Shown here piece by piece: positions 34,059-42,582 of a stretch of DNA of 64,000 bases. Position 1 is the stretch's first letter. Each line of letters begins with the position of its first letter. This stretch comes from FEN-1297 sp963710735 (GTDB taxonomy: Bacteria > Bacteroidota > Ignavibacteria > Ignavibacteriales > Ignavibacteriaceae): assembly GCA_963710735.1 (NCBI GenBank), contig CAVQBN010000013.1, forward strand, positions 186,001-250,000, given 5' to 3'. Under the pieces are notes generated by a model, which had not been told where the DNA came from, did not search any database, and saw nothing but the letters and a program-made list of their open reading frames with translations. The position numbers and the translations under genes were made by a program.

Positions 34059-35132
34059 TCACCGATAAGTGCGCCTGCTTTTTTTAAGTGCCTGAAAGAT
34101 TGAGATAATATCCTGCGGAGAAACTTTTAACGAATTTAAAGCAGCCGCTACCTGCTGAACAGTTGATGCACCCTGGATTGCAATAGTATTAGTTGAATCT
34201 TGAGTTACATAAGGGACAAGATTATTAAATACCTGTGTTGTACCGTTAGAAAAAGCTTGCGGCTGTGAGATTATAGGATAGGACCTTATGGTTATATTTA
34301 AATTTCCATGTGTAATTGAAGCAGGTAAAATCTTTACATTACTTCCGGCAACAACCGTCCCGGTTCTTTCATCCAATACTACTTTTGCAACTTCGTCTTT
34401 CTGTACGGTTATGCTTTCAAGCTCAGCCAGAAAAGAAACTAGATTATTTTGACTATCGGTTGGTACATTTACTTTTACTTCTGCAGCATCTTTTGCAAGA
34501 GCTATTTTGTTTCCGAATTTTGCATCAATAGCATTTGCAATATTGTTTGAAGTTGTTAAATCTGGATCTCTTAAGTAAACATTAATTTCTTTATTGGGTA
34601 AAGCACTTACTTCCAATGGAAGCTGAAGAATGCCGCCCATGGGAACTCTACCGGCAAGAGCTTGATTTCTTGAGACTCTATTCCCGGTGGGAGTTCGGAT
34701 ATCGTAACCGCCAACAGAAAGAGGGCCCTGTGCATACCCGTAGACTTTCCCGTTCATACTTGATAATGGCGTCATCAGCAATGTACCACCCTGCAGACTG
34801 GAAGCATCGCCCATAGACGAAACTGTAACATCAAATTTTGCACCCGGTTTTAAGAACGAATTAAGAGTAGCAGTTACCATTACTGCTGCAACATTTCTGG
34901 TACGAAGATTATCTTGAGATACTGTAATACCAAATCTCTTCAGCATACTAGTTATTGATTGTATTGTAAACGTCGAACGTTGTGTATCGCCGCTGCCCGC
35001 AAGGCCTACAACCAGTCCATATCCGATAATTTGCTCAGAGCTTTCACCTGTTATATATGCAATATCTTTAATCCTCTGTCCATAAATTGAGGTGAAACCT
35101 AAAATCAAAAAAATAACAACCAGTTTTTTCAT
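34059..35132 (-). CDS. flgI: Flagellar P-ring protein FlgI
   Basis: The 357-residue protein has a Sec signal peptide (about 1-18, ending IYG). Core motifs are IKDIAYITGESSEQIIGYGLVVGLAGSGD, RNVAAVMVTA and GYDIRTPTGNRVSRNQAL. The C-terminus is the expected LNSLKVSPQDIISIFQALKK. It forms the periplasmic P ring around the rod. Genes for a P ring and L ring indicate a diderm envelope. It lies 15 bp after flgH. Confidence 0.95.
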   Translation of the reverse strand: MKKLVVIFLILGFTSIYGQRIKDIAYITGESSEQIIGYGLVVGLAGSGDTQRSTFTIQSITSMLKRFGITVSQDNLRTRNVAAVMVTATLNSFLKPGAKFDVTVSSMGDASSLQGGTLLMTPLSSMNGKVYGYAQGPLSVGGYDIRTPTGNRVSRNQALAGRVPMGGILQLPLEVSALPNKEINVYLRDPDLTTSNNIANAIDAKFGNKIALAKDAAEVKVNVPTDSQNNLVSFLAELESITVQKDEVAKVVLDERTGTVVAGSNVKILPASITHGNLNITIRSYPIISQPQAFSNGTTQVFNNLVPYVTQDSTNTIAIQGASTVQQVAAALNSLKVSPQDIISIFQALKKSRRTYR

Positions 35133-35147
35133 TTTTTAACTAATCCT

Positions 35148-35720
35148 TTAAAAAATCCAATGCAAAAATTTTGTTAACCATCCGGGTGATTGAGCACTAT
35201 TAATTGATCCGTTGCCTGTGAAAACAATCTGCGCTTCTGCAATATTATACGACAAAACCGAATTGTCAGAAGAAATGTCGGCAGGGCGAACAATGCCTTT
35301 AATATAAATTGTCTGTTCTTCTCCGTTGATAACAATTTTTCTTCTTCCATCAATTACAAGGTTCCCATTTGCAAGCACGGAATCAACTGTTGCACTAATT
35401 TTAGTATTAACCGATCCTTGGCTTGATGTAGATCCTGAACCTTTAAAATCATTAGTTGTGCCGAGATTTAAGTCTGCACTCGGAAGAGGTTTTGCTCCCA
35501 AATCACCTTTAGCACCTAAGCCGAGTGTGCTTGCTCTATCTGTTGAAGTTTGCGCATTATTAGAAGCCCGTGAAGATTCAACTACAAGAATTGTTACTGC
35601 ATCGCCAACTTGACTTGCTTTCTGATCTGAAAAAAGAGAGGAGAAAGCATTCTGTCTCATATTCTGAGCAAACAGTCCGGATGAAAAAATAAGCAGTATA
35701 GATAATATTAACTTCTTCAT
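35148..35720 (-). CDS. flgH: Flagellar L-ring protein FlgH, no lipobox
   Basis: The product is about 190 residues from the ATG at 35720; an upstream TTG at 35732 overlapping flgA is less likely. Conserved FlgH parts are SLFSDQKASQVGDAVTILV, KISATVDSVLANGNLVIDG and RKIVINGEEQTIYIKGIVRP, with YNIAEAQIVFTGNGSI near the end. The signal peptide ends SSGLFAQ with no Cys, whereas canonical FlgH is a lipoprotein. The outer-membrane ring would thus be unlipidated. Shorter than E. coli FlgH. Confidence 0.9.
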   Translation of the reverse strand: MKKLILSILLIFSSGLFAQNMRQNAFSSLFSDQKASQVGDAVTILVVESSRASNNAQTSTDRASTLGLGAKGDLGAKPLPSADLNLGTTNDFKGSGSTSSQGSVNTKISATVDSVLANGNLVIDGRRKIVINGEEQTIYIKGIVRPADISSDNSVLSYNIAEAQIVFTGNGSINSAQSPGWLTKFLHWIF

Positions 35721-35724
35721 ATTA

Positions 35725-36375
35725 TTACTCAATTATAATTACGTTTTTTGAATCGATTACTTTTGCTTTAAAAAGTTTTTTGTCCTGTGTTATTACAGTA
35801 ATTATTTCACCTGTAGCACCTTCCTGTCTGGAAAATACATTAAGTGAGACTAATACATTACCGTTAATGTATTTTGCATTTAATTCATCGCCAATTTTAA
35901 CTACTGGTATTTTCTCCGTCATCTGTCTAACTAAAATATCGCCGGGTTTAATATTTACAGAGCTTCTTAAAAGATTAATGTTTTGGGTAGAACAAATCGG
36001 CGTTCCTTTAGTACGTGTTATATCTTCTTCTTTAAAAATAAAGTCGTTCTTGTTTAGATCAGTTTTTCTGTTAATCTCTTTTACAGCGACAAGAACATTC
36101 TTATATAGTTTTAATTTTATTGATAAAATTGATCTGAATTCCCTGCCGCTTTTATCTTCTACCTGAACCGGAACATAAATCATATTGCCGCTTAAATTGA
36201 ATTCATTTGGTTTTAGTAATTCAATTTTTTTGTATGATTCAGGGATTTGCAATATTTCATACTTGTAGTTCTGATATTCCGAAAGATTCTTTTTTAAATA
36301 ATTCTCAAGCTCGCCTTTGAAAGAATTACTTGAAGGAATTACTAATGATAATATGAATAAAAGTATTGCGCTCAT
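35725..36375 (-). CDS. flgA: P-ring assembly chaperone FlgA
   Basis: The 216-residue protein has a short hydrophobic N-terminus (SAILLFILSLVIPSS) as signal. The C-terminal SAF-type half matches FlgA: VAVKEINRKTDLNKNDFIFKEEDI, then VNIKPGDILVRQMTEKIPVVKIGDELNAKY. FlgA helps polymerise FlgI in the periplasm. Adjacent to flgG with no gap and to flgH by a 4-bp gap. Confidence 0.85.
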   Translation of the reverse strand: MSAILLFILSLVIPSSNSFKGELENYLKKNLSEYQNYKYEILQIPESYKKIELLKPNEFNLSGNMIYVPVQVEDKSGREFRSILSIKLKLYKNVLVAVKEINRKTDLNKNDFIFKEEDITRTKGTPICSTQNINLLRSSVNIKPGDILVRQMTEKIPVVKIGDELNAKYINGNVLVSLNVFSRQEGATGEIITVITQDKKLFKAKVIDSKNVIIIE

Positions 36376-37176
36376 TTACGATGTCTTTAAGTTATTAGCC
36401 ATTTGCATCATGTTTTCTACAGTTTGCACAGTTTTCGAGTTTATTTCATAAGCTCTTTGTGCTGCAATCATTGCAATCATTTCTTGAACAATATCAACAT
36501 TTGAAGATTCTAGATAACCCTGATTTATTTCGCCAAAGCCGTCCTGGCCTGGAGTACCGATGATTGGTGTCCCAGAAGCGTCGGTTTGTGCATATAGGTT
36601 GTCGCCTAAAGATTTTAAACCTCCGGGATTCATAAATCTTGCCAATTGAATATTACCGAGTACGTAAGAACTTCCGCCTACTTGATTAACGGTTACTGCA
36701 CCATCTTTTGCAATTGAAACACTCAAAGCATTCGAATCTAAAGTAAGACCGGGATCCAAAACATAACCGCTTGAAGTAACTATTTTACCATCGGAATCTA
36801 CCTGGAAAGAACCGTCACGTGTATAAGCATATGTTCCATCACTTTTCCTTACCTGGAAAAAGCCGTCTCCTTGTATTGCACAATCGAGCTGATTATTTGT
36901 TGCAGTCATATCTCCTTGTGTAAAAATCTTTTCTGTTGATGTCGGCTGAACACCGTTTCCTATCTGAAGCGTATCCGTTGTAGCTCCATTTACTCCACTG
37001 GTAGAAGAATCGACAGGGCTTACATTAACCTGCTGGTACATCAAATCCTGAAACTCCGCCCTGTTCTTTTTGTACCCGGTAGTATTAATATTTGCAATGT
37101 TGTTGGATATAACTTCAATATTAAGTTCCTGTGCGTACATTCCGGATGCTGCAGTTCTTAAAGCTCTTGTTGGCAT
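36376..37176 (-). CDS. flgG: Distal rod protein FlgG
   Basis: The 266-residue protein is of typical FlgG length. The N-terminal rod motif is TAASGMYAQELNIEVISNNIANINTTGYKK. The middle contains QIGNGVQPTSTEKIFTQGDM and DCAIQGDGFFQVRKSDGTYAYTRDG, and the C-terminus is LESSNVDIVQEMIAMIAAQRAYE. It forms the distal rod crossing the P and L rings. A 15-bp gap separates it from the flgF-like gene. Confidence 0.95.
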   Translation of the reverse strand: MPTRALRTAASGMYAQELNIEVISNNIANINTTGYKKNRAEFQDLMYQQVNVSPVDSSTSGVNGATTDTLQIGNGVQPTSTEKIFTQGDMTATNNQLDCAIQGDGFFQVRKSDGTYAYTRDGSFQVDSDGKIVTSSGYVLDPGLTLDSNALSVSIAKDGAVTVNQVGGSSYVLGNIQLARFMNPGGLKSLGDNLYAQTDASGTPIIGTPGQDGFGEINQGYLESSNVDIVQEMIAMIAAQRAYEINSKTVQTVENMMQMANNLKTS

Positions 37177-37191
37177 AATCTTCTCCTTCTT

Positions 37192-37899
37192 TTATACTTG
37201 ACCAATTTGGTTTGCTTCATCAAGCGATTTATCCAAATAATTTATGATCTTATGTGCCGAATCGTACTCATTATTCAGTTGGATCATTGTTTCCATTTCT
37301 TTCATAGGGTTAACATTAGATTCTTCAAGATAACCTTGTTTAACTGTATAATCTCCTTGCGATGCAACTTGATAACCAACTCCATCAGCAGCAAAATTAA
37401 CTCCGGTAGTTCTTGGGGCTTCCTGCGGATCATTCATTTTGGCAATCAGCAGGTTATCAATTACATTTCCTCCCAGGCTTACTTCCCCGCTATGTGAAAC
37501 TGAGAGCAGCTTTTTTTGATCGGGGTTCAAATTATCAAGGTATATGGCGCCGTTATTTCCCATAACTTTATTATCATTTTCATCTACAAGATATCCTTCA
37601 TTGGAAATCTTAAAATTTCCATTTCTTGTAAGCTCGGTACCGTTTTCAGTCTGAACGACAAAATATCCATTACCCGATATTCCCATATCTAGAGGATTAG
37701 AAGTCTGCATAAGGTTGCCTTGCTCAAAGTCCGTATTCTGCTGCAGAGCAACCTTTCCATATTGGTTCATTACCATGGAAAACGGCATCTCTTCTTTAAA
37801 TCCGGTTGTATTTAAATTGGCAAGATTATTAGCAACTACTTCCAGGTTTTTCATTCTTGCCTGCATTCCTCTTGCCGCTAAGTAAATACCTTTAACCAT
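37192..37899 (-). CDS. flgF: Proximal rod protein FlgF
   Basis: The 235-residue FlgF/FlgG-family protein has the N-terminal ARGMQARMKNLEVVANNLANLNTTGFKEE, the central GNGYFVVQTENGTELTRNGNF and the C-terminal LEESNVNPMKEMETMIQLNNEYD. It is shorter than the neighbouring FlgG and encoded before it, as for FlgF in many phyla. Confidence 0.88.
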   Translation of the reverse strand: MVKGIYLAARGMQARMKNLEVVANNLANLNTTGFKEEMPFSMVMNQYGKVALQQNTDFEQGNLMQTSNPLDMGISGNGYFVVQTENGTELTRNGNFKISNEGYLVDENDNKVMGNNGAIYLDNLNPDQKKLLSVSHSGEVSLGGNVIDNLLIAKMNDPQEAPRTTGVNFAADGVGYQVASQGDYTVKQGYLEESNVNPMKEMETMIQLNNEYDSAHKIINYLDKSLDEANQIGQV

Positions 37900-37923
37900 T
37901 CTTATTCCTTATTGTTTATTTTA

Positions 37924-38559
37924 TTATTGTTTAGTTAACCATGTCTTGCTGAGTTCATGCGCTTTAATTTTTGCAGCAAGTAAAATTTCTCCTTGAGAAA
38001 TATTCAGCTCTTTTGCGCGCTGTGAAAAACCTTCTTTAGACTGACCATAAATAGAAGGGCTGTTCTTAAGTTTATTACGTATATCCGACAATTTTGAATT
38101 ATGCTTTACAAATATTCTTTCTTCTCTTAATAATTTTATATTATTTTTTAATGCCTGCCCGGATCTTAATATTTTGCTGTACTTTTTTCTTCTGATAATT
38201 ACTATGAATGCTGCAATTAAAGATGCAGATGCAAGAATACTTATCTTCATCATAGTAGTAGATAATGTATTAAAAATGCCAGGTAGCGTTATAAAACTAT
38301 GGGTTATTGTTCCAGCAGTTTTATTTTTTGCAATTTGAATTTCTGCAGTTTTAGGTTTCGATTGCTCATTAAGCATTTTTTTATGCGCTTGTTTTATTTG
38401 AGCAGCAACTATCTGACTGATATTAATGCTGTCGGCTTCACCATTTGAAGGGATTATTAAAGAGTTATCAGCTTTGCTTTCCTTTTTGACAGGTTTATTA
38501 TTGCCGTATACCAAAAATGCAGCCAATAAAATGAGTAAGACAGGTAATACAGTTTTCAT
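37924..38559 (-). CDS. Uncharacterised single-pass membrane protein in flagellar cluster
   Basis: The 211-residue protein has a cleavable-looking signal (about 1-19), a Lys/Ser/Asn-rich external segment (20-100), a membrane helix (about 103-123, MMKISILASASLIAAFIVII) and a basic cytoplasmic tail. The tail ends in a helical AKELNISQGEILLAAKIKAHELS motif that resembles a small helix-turn-helix. Family not recognised. The topology resembles FliO-type or membrane-regulator proteins. The gene overlaps the preceding kinase-like gene by 4 bp, suggesting a linked role. Confidence 0.5.
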   Translation of the reverse strand: MKTVLPVLLILLAAFLVYGNNKPVKKESKADNSLIIPSNGEADSINISQIVAAQIKQAHKKMLNEQSKPKTAEIQIAKNKTAGTITHSFITLPGIFNTLSTTMMKISILASASLIAAFIVIIRRKKYSKILRSGQALKNNIKLLREERIFVKHNSKLSDIRNKLKNSPSIYGQSKEGFSQRAKELNISQGEILLAAKIKAHELSKTWLTKQ

Positions 38560-39860
38560 CTTAAAGCCTTCCTTTTTAACGGGAATGATAGATTGATTAT
38601 TGTACCTTTATTCCTATCCGACTCGTACTTTATTTCACCTTCATGCTGAAGCATAATGTTTTTAATTATTTTGAGATTGATGTCGACCAAACTATTTTGT
38701 GTTTTTTTGTTCAGCGTTTCAAAATAATCAGTTGATAAAAACCTTACATTTACTTTTTCATTAATACATTTCGTCTGTATAAAAATTCCTCCGGCTTTAT
38801 TGTTGCCTGCTTTTATCAAATAAAAAATATTTGCTAAAATTTGGTTAATATAATTCTCGTTGGTAAGCAAGGACGGAATATTATTTTCTAAGTCGAGTAC
38901 GCATTCATAATTAGAATTCTTCAAGGAAGAACTAAACATCAGGTAAAAATCATTTATTATATTATTTATACTGCAAGGACATATTTTATTTTTTGTATCG
39001 CCTGTATTTGCAAATTTTATCAGTCTATTTATTACATTTTTAACTTTATTAACTTGAAGATTAATCGTATCCAATACATTTTCATCACCGGTGGAATTAT
39101 CGTTTCTTAAAAACTCGGTGCTGCTTTGTATAACTTGAAGAGGAGAAAGTACATCTTCTACAATTCCGGAAGTCAATTCCCCTATTGCAGAAAGTTTAAA
39201 ATCATTAGTAAGTTTTGATTGATATATCTGGAGTTCATCATATGCTTTTTTTAGCTCTTCCCTTTTCTCTATTTCCTCCAATCTATATAAAAACATTTCA
39301 AGACTAATTTTAACTGAATGAAGTTCAATTGAATTATCATTTAAAGTATAAGGCAGCAAAGCCAACAATAATCCCCTGTTTTTCACTCTGCCTGAAAAAG
39401 GAATTATTAAGTAATAAGATTTTGAACCGTCTATATTATGTACCAGAGAATCCAATAAAATTTTATGCTTGCCGGTATTATAAAGTTCATTCAATGTTCC
39501 GGATCCAAATAAGTTGTTTGCAAAATATTTTATCCGGGAAGATGTGTTTGATGAAACAGGTATAAGTGATGTTTGATCTTCATTAAATAAGAATATTGAT
39601 GATTCTTTACAGTTAAGAAATTTTTTAAGAAGAAGGTTCAATCTCTTTTCAAGGGAAGTTAAATCGTTTATACTTTCTAAATTTTTGATAAATTCCAAGA
39701 TTTGAATCAATAGGTTATTACTTTTATTATTCGCATTATCTTCCTCATAACCATTCCTAAGCAGTCCGGCAGCCGTTGATGTTGACCCGCTTCTTGTAAT
39801 GGAAGGAAGCGTCTTATGAAATGCTTCATATCTGAGGTTATTGCTCTTAATAATTCTCAA
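38556..39860 (-). CDS. GAF-domain histidine-kinase-like protein with degenerate catalytic motifs
   Basis: The 434-residue protein has a GAF-like domain at about 65-195 (FLNCKESSIFLFNEDQTSLI), a coiled linker, a DHp-like helix pair at about 222-285 and an ATPase-like domain to the end. In the DHp, GELTSGIVEDVLSPLQVI has Glu235 where the phosphoacceptor His of the usual AHE should be. The ATPase domain lacks the DxGxG G1 box (STDYFETLN) and has a weak N box (NIFYLIKAG). It probably senses or binds without kinase activity. Overlaps neighbours by 4 bp. Confidence 0.8.
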   Translation of the reverse strand: MRIIKSNNLRYEAFHKTLPSITRSGSTSTAAGLLRNGYEEDNANNKSNNLLIQILEFIKNLESINDLTSLEKRLNLLLKKFLNCKESSIFLFNEDQTSLIPVSSNTSSRIKYFANNLFGSGTLNELYNTGKHKILLDSLVHNIDGSKSYYLIIPFSGRVKNRGLLLALLPYTLNDNSIELHSVKISLEMFLYRLEEIEKREELKKAYDELQIYQSKLTNDFKLSAIGELTSGIVEDVLSPLQVIQSSTEFLRNDNSTGDENVLDTINLQVNKVKNVINRLIKFANTGDTKNKICPCSINNIINDFYLMFSSSLKNSNYECVLDLENNIPSLLTNENYINQILANIFYLIKAGNNKAGGIFIQTKCINEKVNVRFLSTDYFETLNKKTQNSLVDINLKIIKNIMLQHEGEIKYESDRNKGTIINLSFPLKRKALR

Positions 39861-40741
39861 TTCAAATACCTTACAGAATTTATCTGGTGTATAAATAATT
39901 CTTTGTATTCGTTAATAAACTTATCTGCTTCCTCCATACTTCTAATCCGAAGATGAGAAAGCTCAGCAAGATTTAGTTGAAGACCCTTATCCCAGTGTGC
40001 ATCTCCGTTGGAAAATTTATACGTCATATAATCTGCCAGATGAATAATGGACGAAAGCATTTTGTTGTTGACAGAATTTTCCGGATTATGATGATTAAGA
40101 ATAGCATCGCACAACTGACATGGGAAATTCCATTTTTCAAAAAGATAATGCCCTATTTGCTCATGTGTCATTCCCAGAACTTCCAATTCGGCCTCTTGGT
40201 AAATTAAACTTTTATCATTTGCTATCTGATAAATTTCTACAAAGCTTGAATGCATAAACCTGTGAATTATAGACAGACCTACATCGTGCAGAAAACCGGT
40301 TATAAATGCTTCGCCTTCATTTGGGAAATCTAAATCCTCTGCAAGTCTTCTTGATGCCGTTCCCGTTAAAAATGAATGAAGCCAGAATTTTTTTTGATCC
40401 AGATATTTGTCTGTTTTATTTTTAAATGATTCGGCAATCGACAAAACAGAAATGATATTTTTTAACTCCTGATAGCCGAGAACAAGCAGAGCGAAGTCAA
40501 TTGTAGTTACTTTCCTCTGCAATCCGTACAGAGGTGAATTTGCAATGGTTAAAATTTTTGTAACAAGGCCCTGATCTGTCGAAATAGCATGAGATAATTG
40601 ACTATTAACAGTTTTAGGATTATTCAATAAATCGAGGACATCCTTTATTGCATTCGGAATTGGCGGAAGATTAAAAATATTTTTTAAAATCAATTCCGTC
40701 TTTTCCTTTTTCTTCTCTAATGCAGATGTTACTGTTTCCAT
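39857..40741 (-). CDS. HDOD-domain signalling protein (copy 1)
   Basis: The 294-residue HDOD-domain protein has the IFNLPPIPNAIKDVLDLLNN start, the DQGLVTKILTIANSPLYGLQRKV block and FLHDVGLSIIHRF in place of an HD metal site. It is a close paralogue of the gene upstream, consistent with tandem duplication. HDOD proteins lack hydrolase residues and act as binding or scaffolding partners; several control motility gene expression. Exact partner unknown. Confidence 0.85.
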   Translation of the reverse strand: METVTSALEKKKEKTELILKNIFNLPPIPNAIKDVLDLLNNPKTVNSQLSHAISTDQGLVTKILTIANSPLYGLQRKVTTIDFALLVLGYQELKNIISVLSIAESFKNKTDKYLDQKKFWLHSFLTGTASRRLAEDLDFPNEGEAFITGFLHDVGLSIIHRFMHSSFVEIYQIANDKSLIYQEAELEVLGMTHEQIGHYLFEKWNFPCQLCDAILNHHNPENSVNNKMLSSIIHLADYMTYKFSNGDAHWDKGLQLNLAELSHLRIRSMEEADKFINEYKELFIHQINSVRYLN

Positions 40742-40756
40742 TGCTTTAATTTTGAT

Positions 40757-41635
40757 TTAATAAATTAATTCCGATGACTGTTCTTTAAAAACCTGCACAT
40801 GACCATCAATAAAATTATTTAGCCTTGCTTCATCTCCAAATTTCAATATGTCAATTATATTTTCATCAAGCTGAATATTATCATCCCAGTAAAAAGATCC
40901 GGCTCCAATCCGCTGGGTCATATAATCAGCTAGATGAATTATGGAAACCAGTGTTTTATTATTTTCTGCTTTTGAAGGGAGATGATGATTAGCAACAGCC
41001 TCGCCAAGAGTTTCCGGCAAATTCCATTTATTAATTAAAAACCTTCCAATATCCTGATGAGTTAAACCAAGGACCTGTTCTTCCGCCTTTAAGAATCTCA
41101 TTTGCTGGGTATCTACCAAATTGCAGATAGAATTAAATTCTTTATTGAAATATCTTTGTATTATCGAGATGCCTAGGTCGTGTAATAAAGCAGCAGTAAA
41201 AACTTCACCTGATTTAGGATACCCAAGTTCGTCCGCAATTCCTTTGGCAGCAGTAGCGGTAAAAAGGTTATGATTCCAATATGATTTATCATCCCAGCTG
41301 CCTTTTTCGTTACCTTTAAATGCTTCTATCATTGAGAGAGCCATGACAATATTTTTTATATGATCGAAGCCTAGGATGACGATTGCAAATTCTACCGTAG
41401 CAACTCTCCTGGGTAAACCATATAAAGGTGAATTTGCAACTGTTAAAATTCTTGCTACCAGTCCCTGGTCCTTACCTATAACCTTTCCCAAATCGGAAGC
41501 GCTTGTATTAGGATAGCCCAGTAATTTTGTTACCTCAAATACTATTGAAGGAACAGAAGGAAGATTTCTTATGTTAGATAACAGCCTGATATTATTTGCT
41601 TTATCTTTAATATTTTCAATAGAGTTATTAATCAT
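40757..41635 (-). CDS. HDOD-domain signalling protein (copy 2)
   Basis: The 292-residue paralogue of the neighbouring HDOD protein shares IRNLPSVPSIVFEVTKLLG, DQGLVARILTVANSPLYGLPRRVATVEFA, LLHDLGISIIQRYF and LGLTHQDIGRFLINKWNLP. The HD-type motif is partly kept, but the full metal-binding set is not seen. It overlaps fliA by 8 bp, so both HDOD genes are likely co-translated with this sigma factor gene. Link to FliA activity or motility switching is inferred. Confidence 0.85.
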   Translation of the reverse strand: MINNSIENIKDKANNIRLLSNIRNLPSVPSIVFEVTKLLGYPNTSASDLGKVIGKDQGLVARILTVANSPLYGLPRRVATVEFAIVILGFDHIKNIVMALSMIEAFKGNEKGSWDDKSYWNHNLFTATAAKGIADELGYPKSGEVFTAALLHDLGISIIQRYFNKEFNSICNLVDTQQMRFLKAEEQVLGLTHQDIGRFLINKWNLPETLGEAVANHHLPSKAENNKTLVSIIHLADYMTQRIGAGSFYWDDNIQLDENIIDILKFGDEARLNNFIDGHVQVFKEQSSELIY

Positions 41636-42257
41636 TTAAATATGCCAGCTTTATTTTCAACATTTCAATTATTCTTGAATGCACTTGAGAAACTCTTGAT
41701 ACAGTAATATTTAATAATTTCGCTATCTCTTTATAATTTAAATTTTCATAGTAGTATAAACTTATTATAAGCCTGTCCCTCTCTTCCAAACCTTTAATTG
41801 CTTCAACAAGAAGATCTTTAGCTTCATTTTTTTCTGTCGTAGCATCGGGAATTTCACCATCATCAGGTAATATTTCATACAGCATATAACCATCTTCATC
41901 ATCAACCGGGCTGGTTAGAGATACGTTTGAATAAATGGTATTCTGATGCTTATCATTTTGAACAGGTCTTGGTTTAATCTGTAGTTTTCTTAACTCATCA
42001 ATAATTTTTCCCCTAATTCTTTGAATGGCATAAGTTTCAAACTTAGTTCCATAATCCGGATCAAAACGATCAATAGCTTCACTAAGTCCTTCAACTCCAA
42101 ACTGGAAATAATCTCTGTCATCTAGAAATTCTAAAGAAATAAATTTTGAATTATGAATAACATAATGAACCAGTTTTACATAATTAACAATAATTTGTTT
42201 TTTAAGGTTCGCAGACGGAGCTTTTTTAAATTCTGTCCACAAGTATGAATTATCCAT
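41628..42257 (-). CDS. fliA: Flagellar sigma factor FliA/WhiG type, apparently without region 3
   Basis: The 209-residue protein has sigma region 2 (about 22-90: DYFQFGVEGLSEAIDRFDPDYGTKFETYAIQRIRGKIIDELR) and region 4 (about 147-205: LEERDRLIISLYYYENLNYKEIAKLLNITVSRVSQVHSRI). Between them only about 55 residues are present (LQIKPRPVQNDKHQN, then VSLTSPVDD). The usual VPRSVR...region-3 helices are missing, while the VSL...DLLPD-like linker remains. Normal FliA is some 30-50 residues longer. Expected to transcribe late flagellar genes. No FlgM anti-sigma factor is recognised nearby. Confidence 0.88.
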   Translation of the reverse strand: MDNSYLWTEFKKAPSANLKKQIIVNYVKLVHYVIHNSKFISLEFLDDRDYFQFGVEGLSEAIDRFDPDYGTKFETYAIQRIRGKIIDELRKLQIKPRPVQNDKHQNTIYSNVSLTSPVDDEDGYMLYEILPDDGEIPDATTEKNEAKDLLVEAIKGLEERDRLIISLYYYENLNYKEIAKLLNITVSRVSQVHSRIIEMLKIKLAYLND

Positions 42258-42262
42258 AATTA

Positions 42263-42484
42263 TTATTTCCTATTATTATTGTCTATGATTTCTTTCTTCT
42301 TATAAGAAGCTTTATTAATCGCATTTACAAAAACAATTACTATAATACCAAGCATTAAGGTTGTTGCCACAAATACGATAAAAGATCTTAGCAGCACCTG
42401 TTGAATTGGTAGACCAACACGGCTAAAAAAGATTAGCGAAAGTGAAAAAACCAATAAACCGAATTGAAGTACTATCTTATTCAT
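42263..42484 (-). CDS. Small two-helix membrane protein
   Basis: The 73-residue protein has hydrophobic helices at about 4-22 and 31-54 and a basic cytoplasmic tail (KASYKKKEIIDNNNRK). It lies 5 bp before fliA and is the first gene after the 98-bp gap following flhG. AGGAAA just upstream of the ATG serves as ribosome site. Family not recognised. Its place suggests an accessory flagellar or sigma-related role, unproven. Confidence 0.55.
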   Translation of the reverse strand: MNKIVLQFGLLVFSLSLIFFSRVGLPIQQVLLRSFIVFVATTLMLGIIVIVFVNAINKASYKKKEIIDNNNRK

Positions 42485-42510
42485 TTTCCTATAAGTTTTT
42501 AGTAGGAAAA

Positions 42511-42526
42511 TTCAATTTTTATACCA
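42511..42526 (-). promoter_or_regulatory. Candidate promoter element before the small membrane protein-fliA unit
   Basis: On the minus strand, TGGTATAAAAATTGAA ends 27 bp before the ATG at 42484. The same pattern, TGGCATATCAATTGAA, lies at the same distance before fliL. The TGG-N9-TTG geometry resembles a sigma-54 -24/-12 site with GA instead of GC at -12. The TTGAAT could instead be a -35 box, with TATAGG 16 bp on. Confidence 0.35.
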
Positions 42527-42582
42527 ACACTTTTTAATTAGGAAACTTTGTTGTAGGGGAATAATCAGCGTTTTTTTTAAGA

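Noticed and set aside
34060..34095. ACCGATAA near the flgI end as a sigma-28 promoter
   Set aside because: The spacing to TAAA is 13-14 bases, the orientation is opposite to the cluster and it lies in coding sequence.
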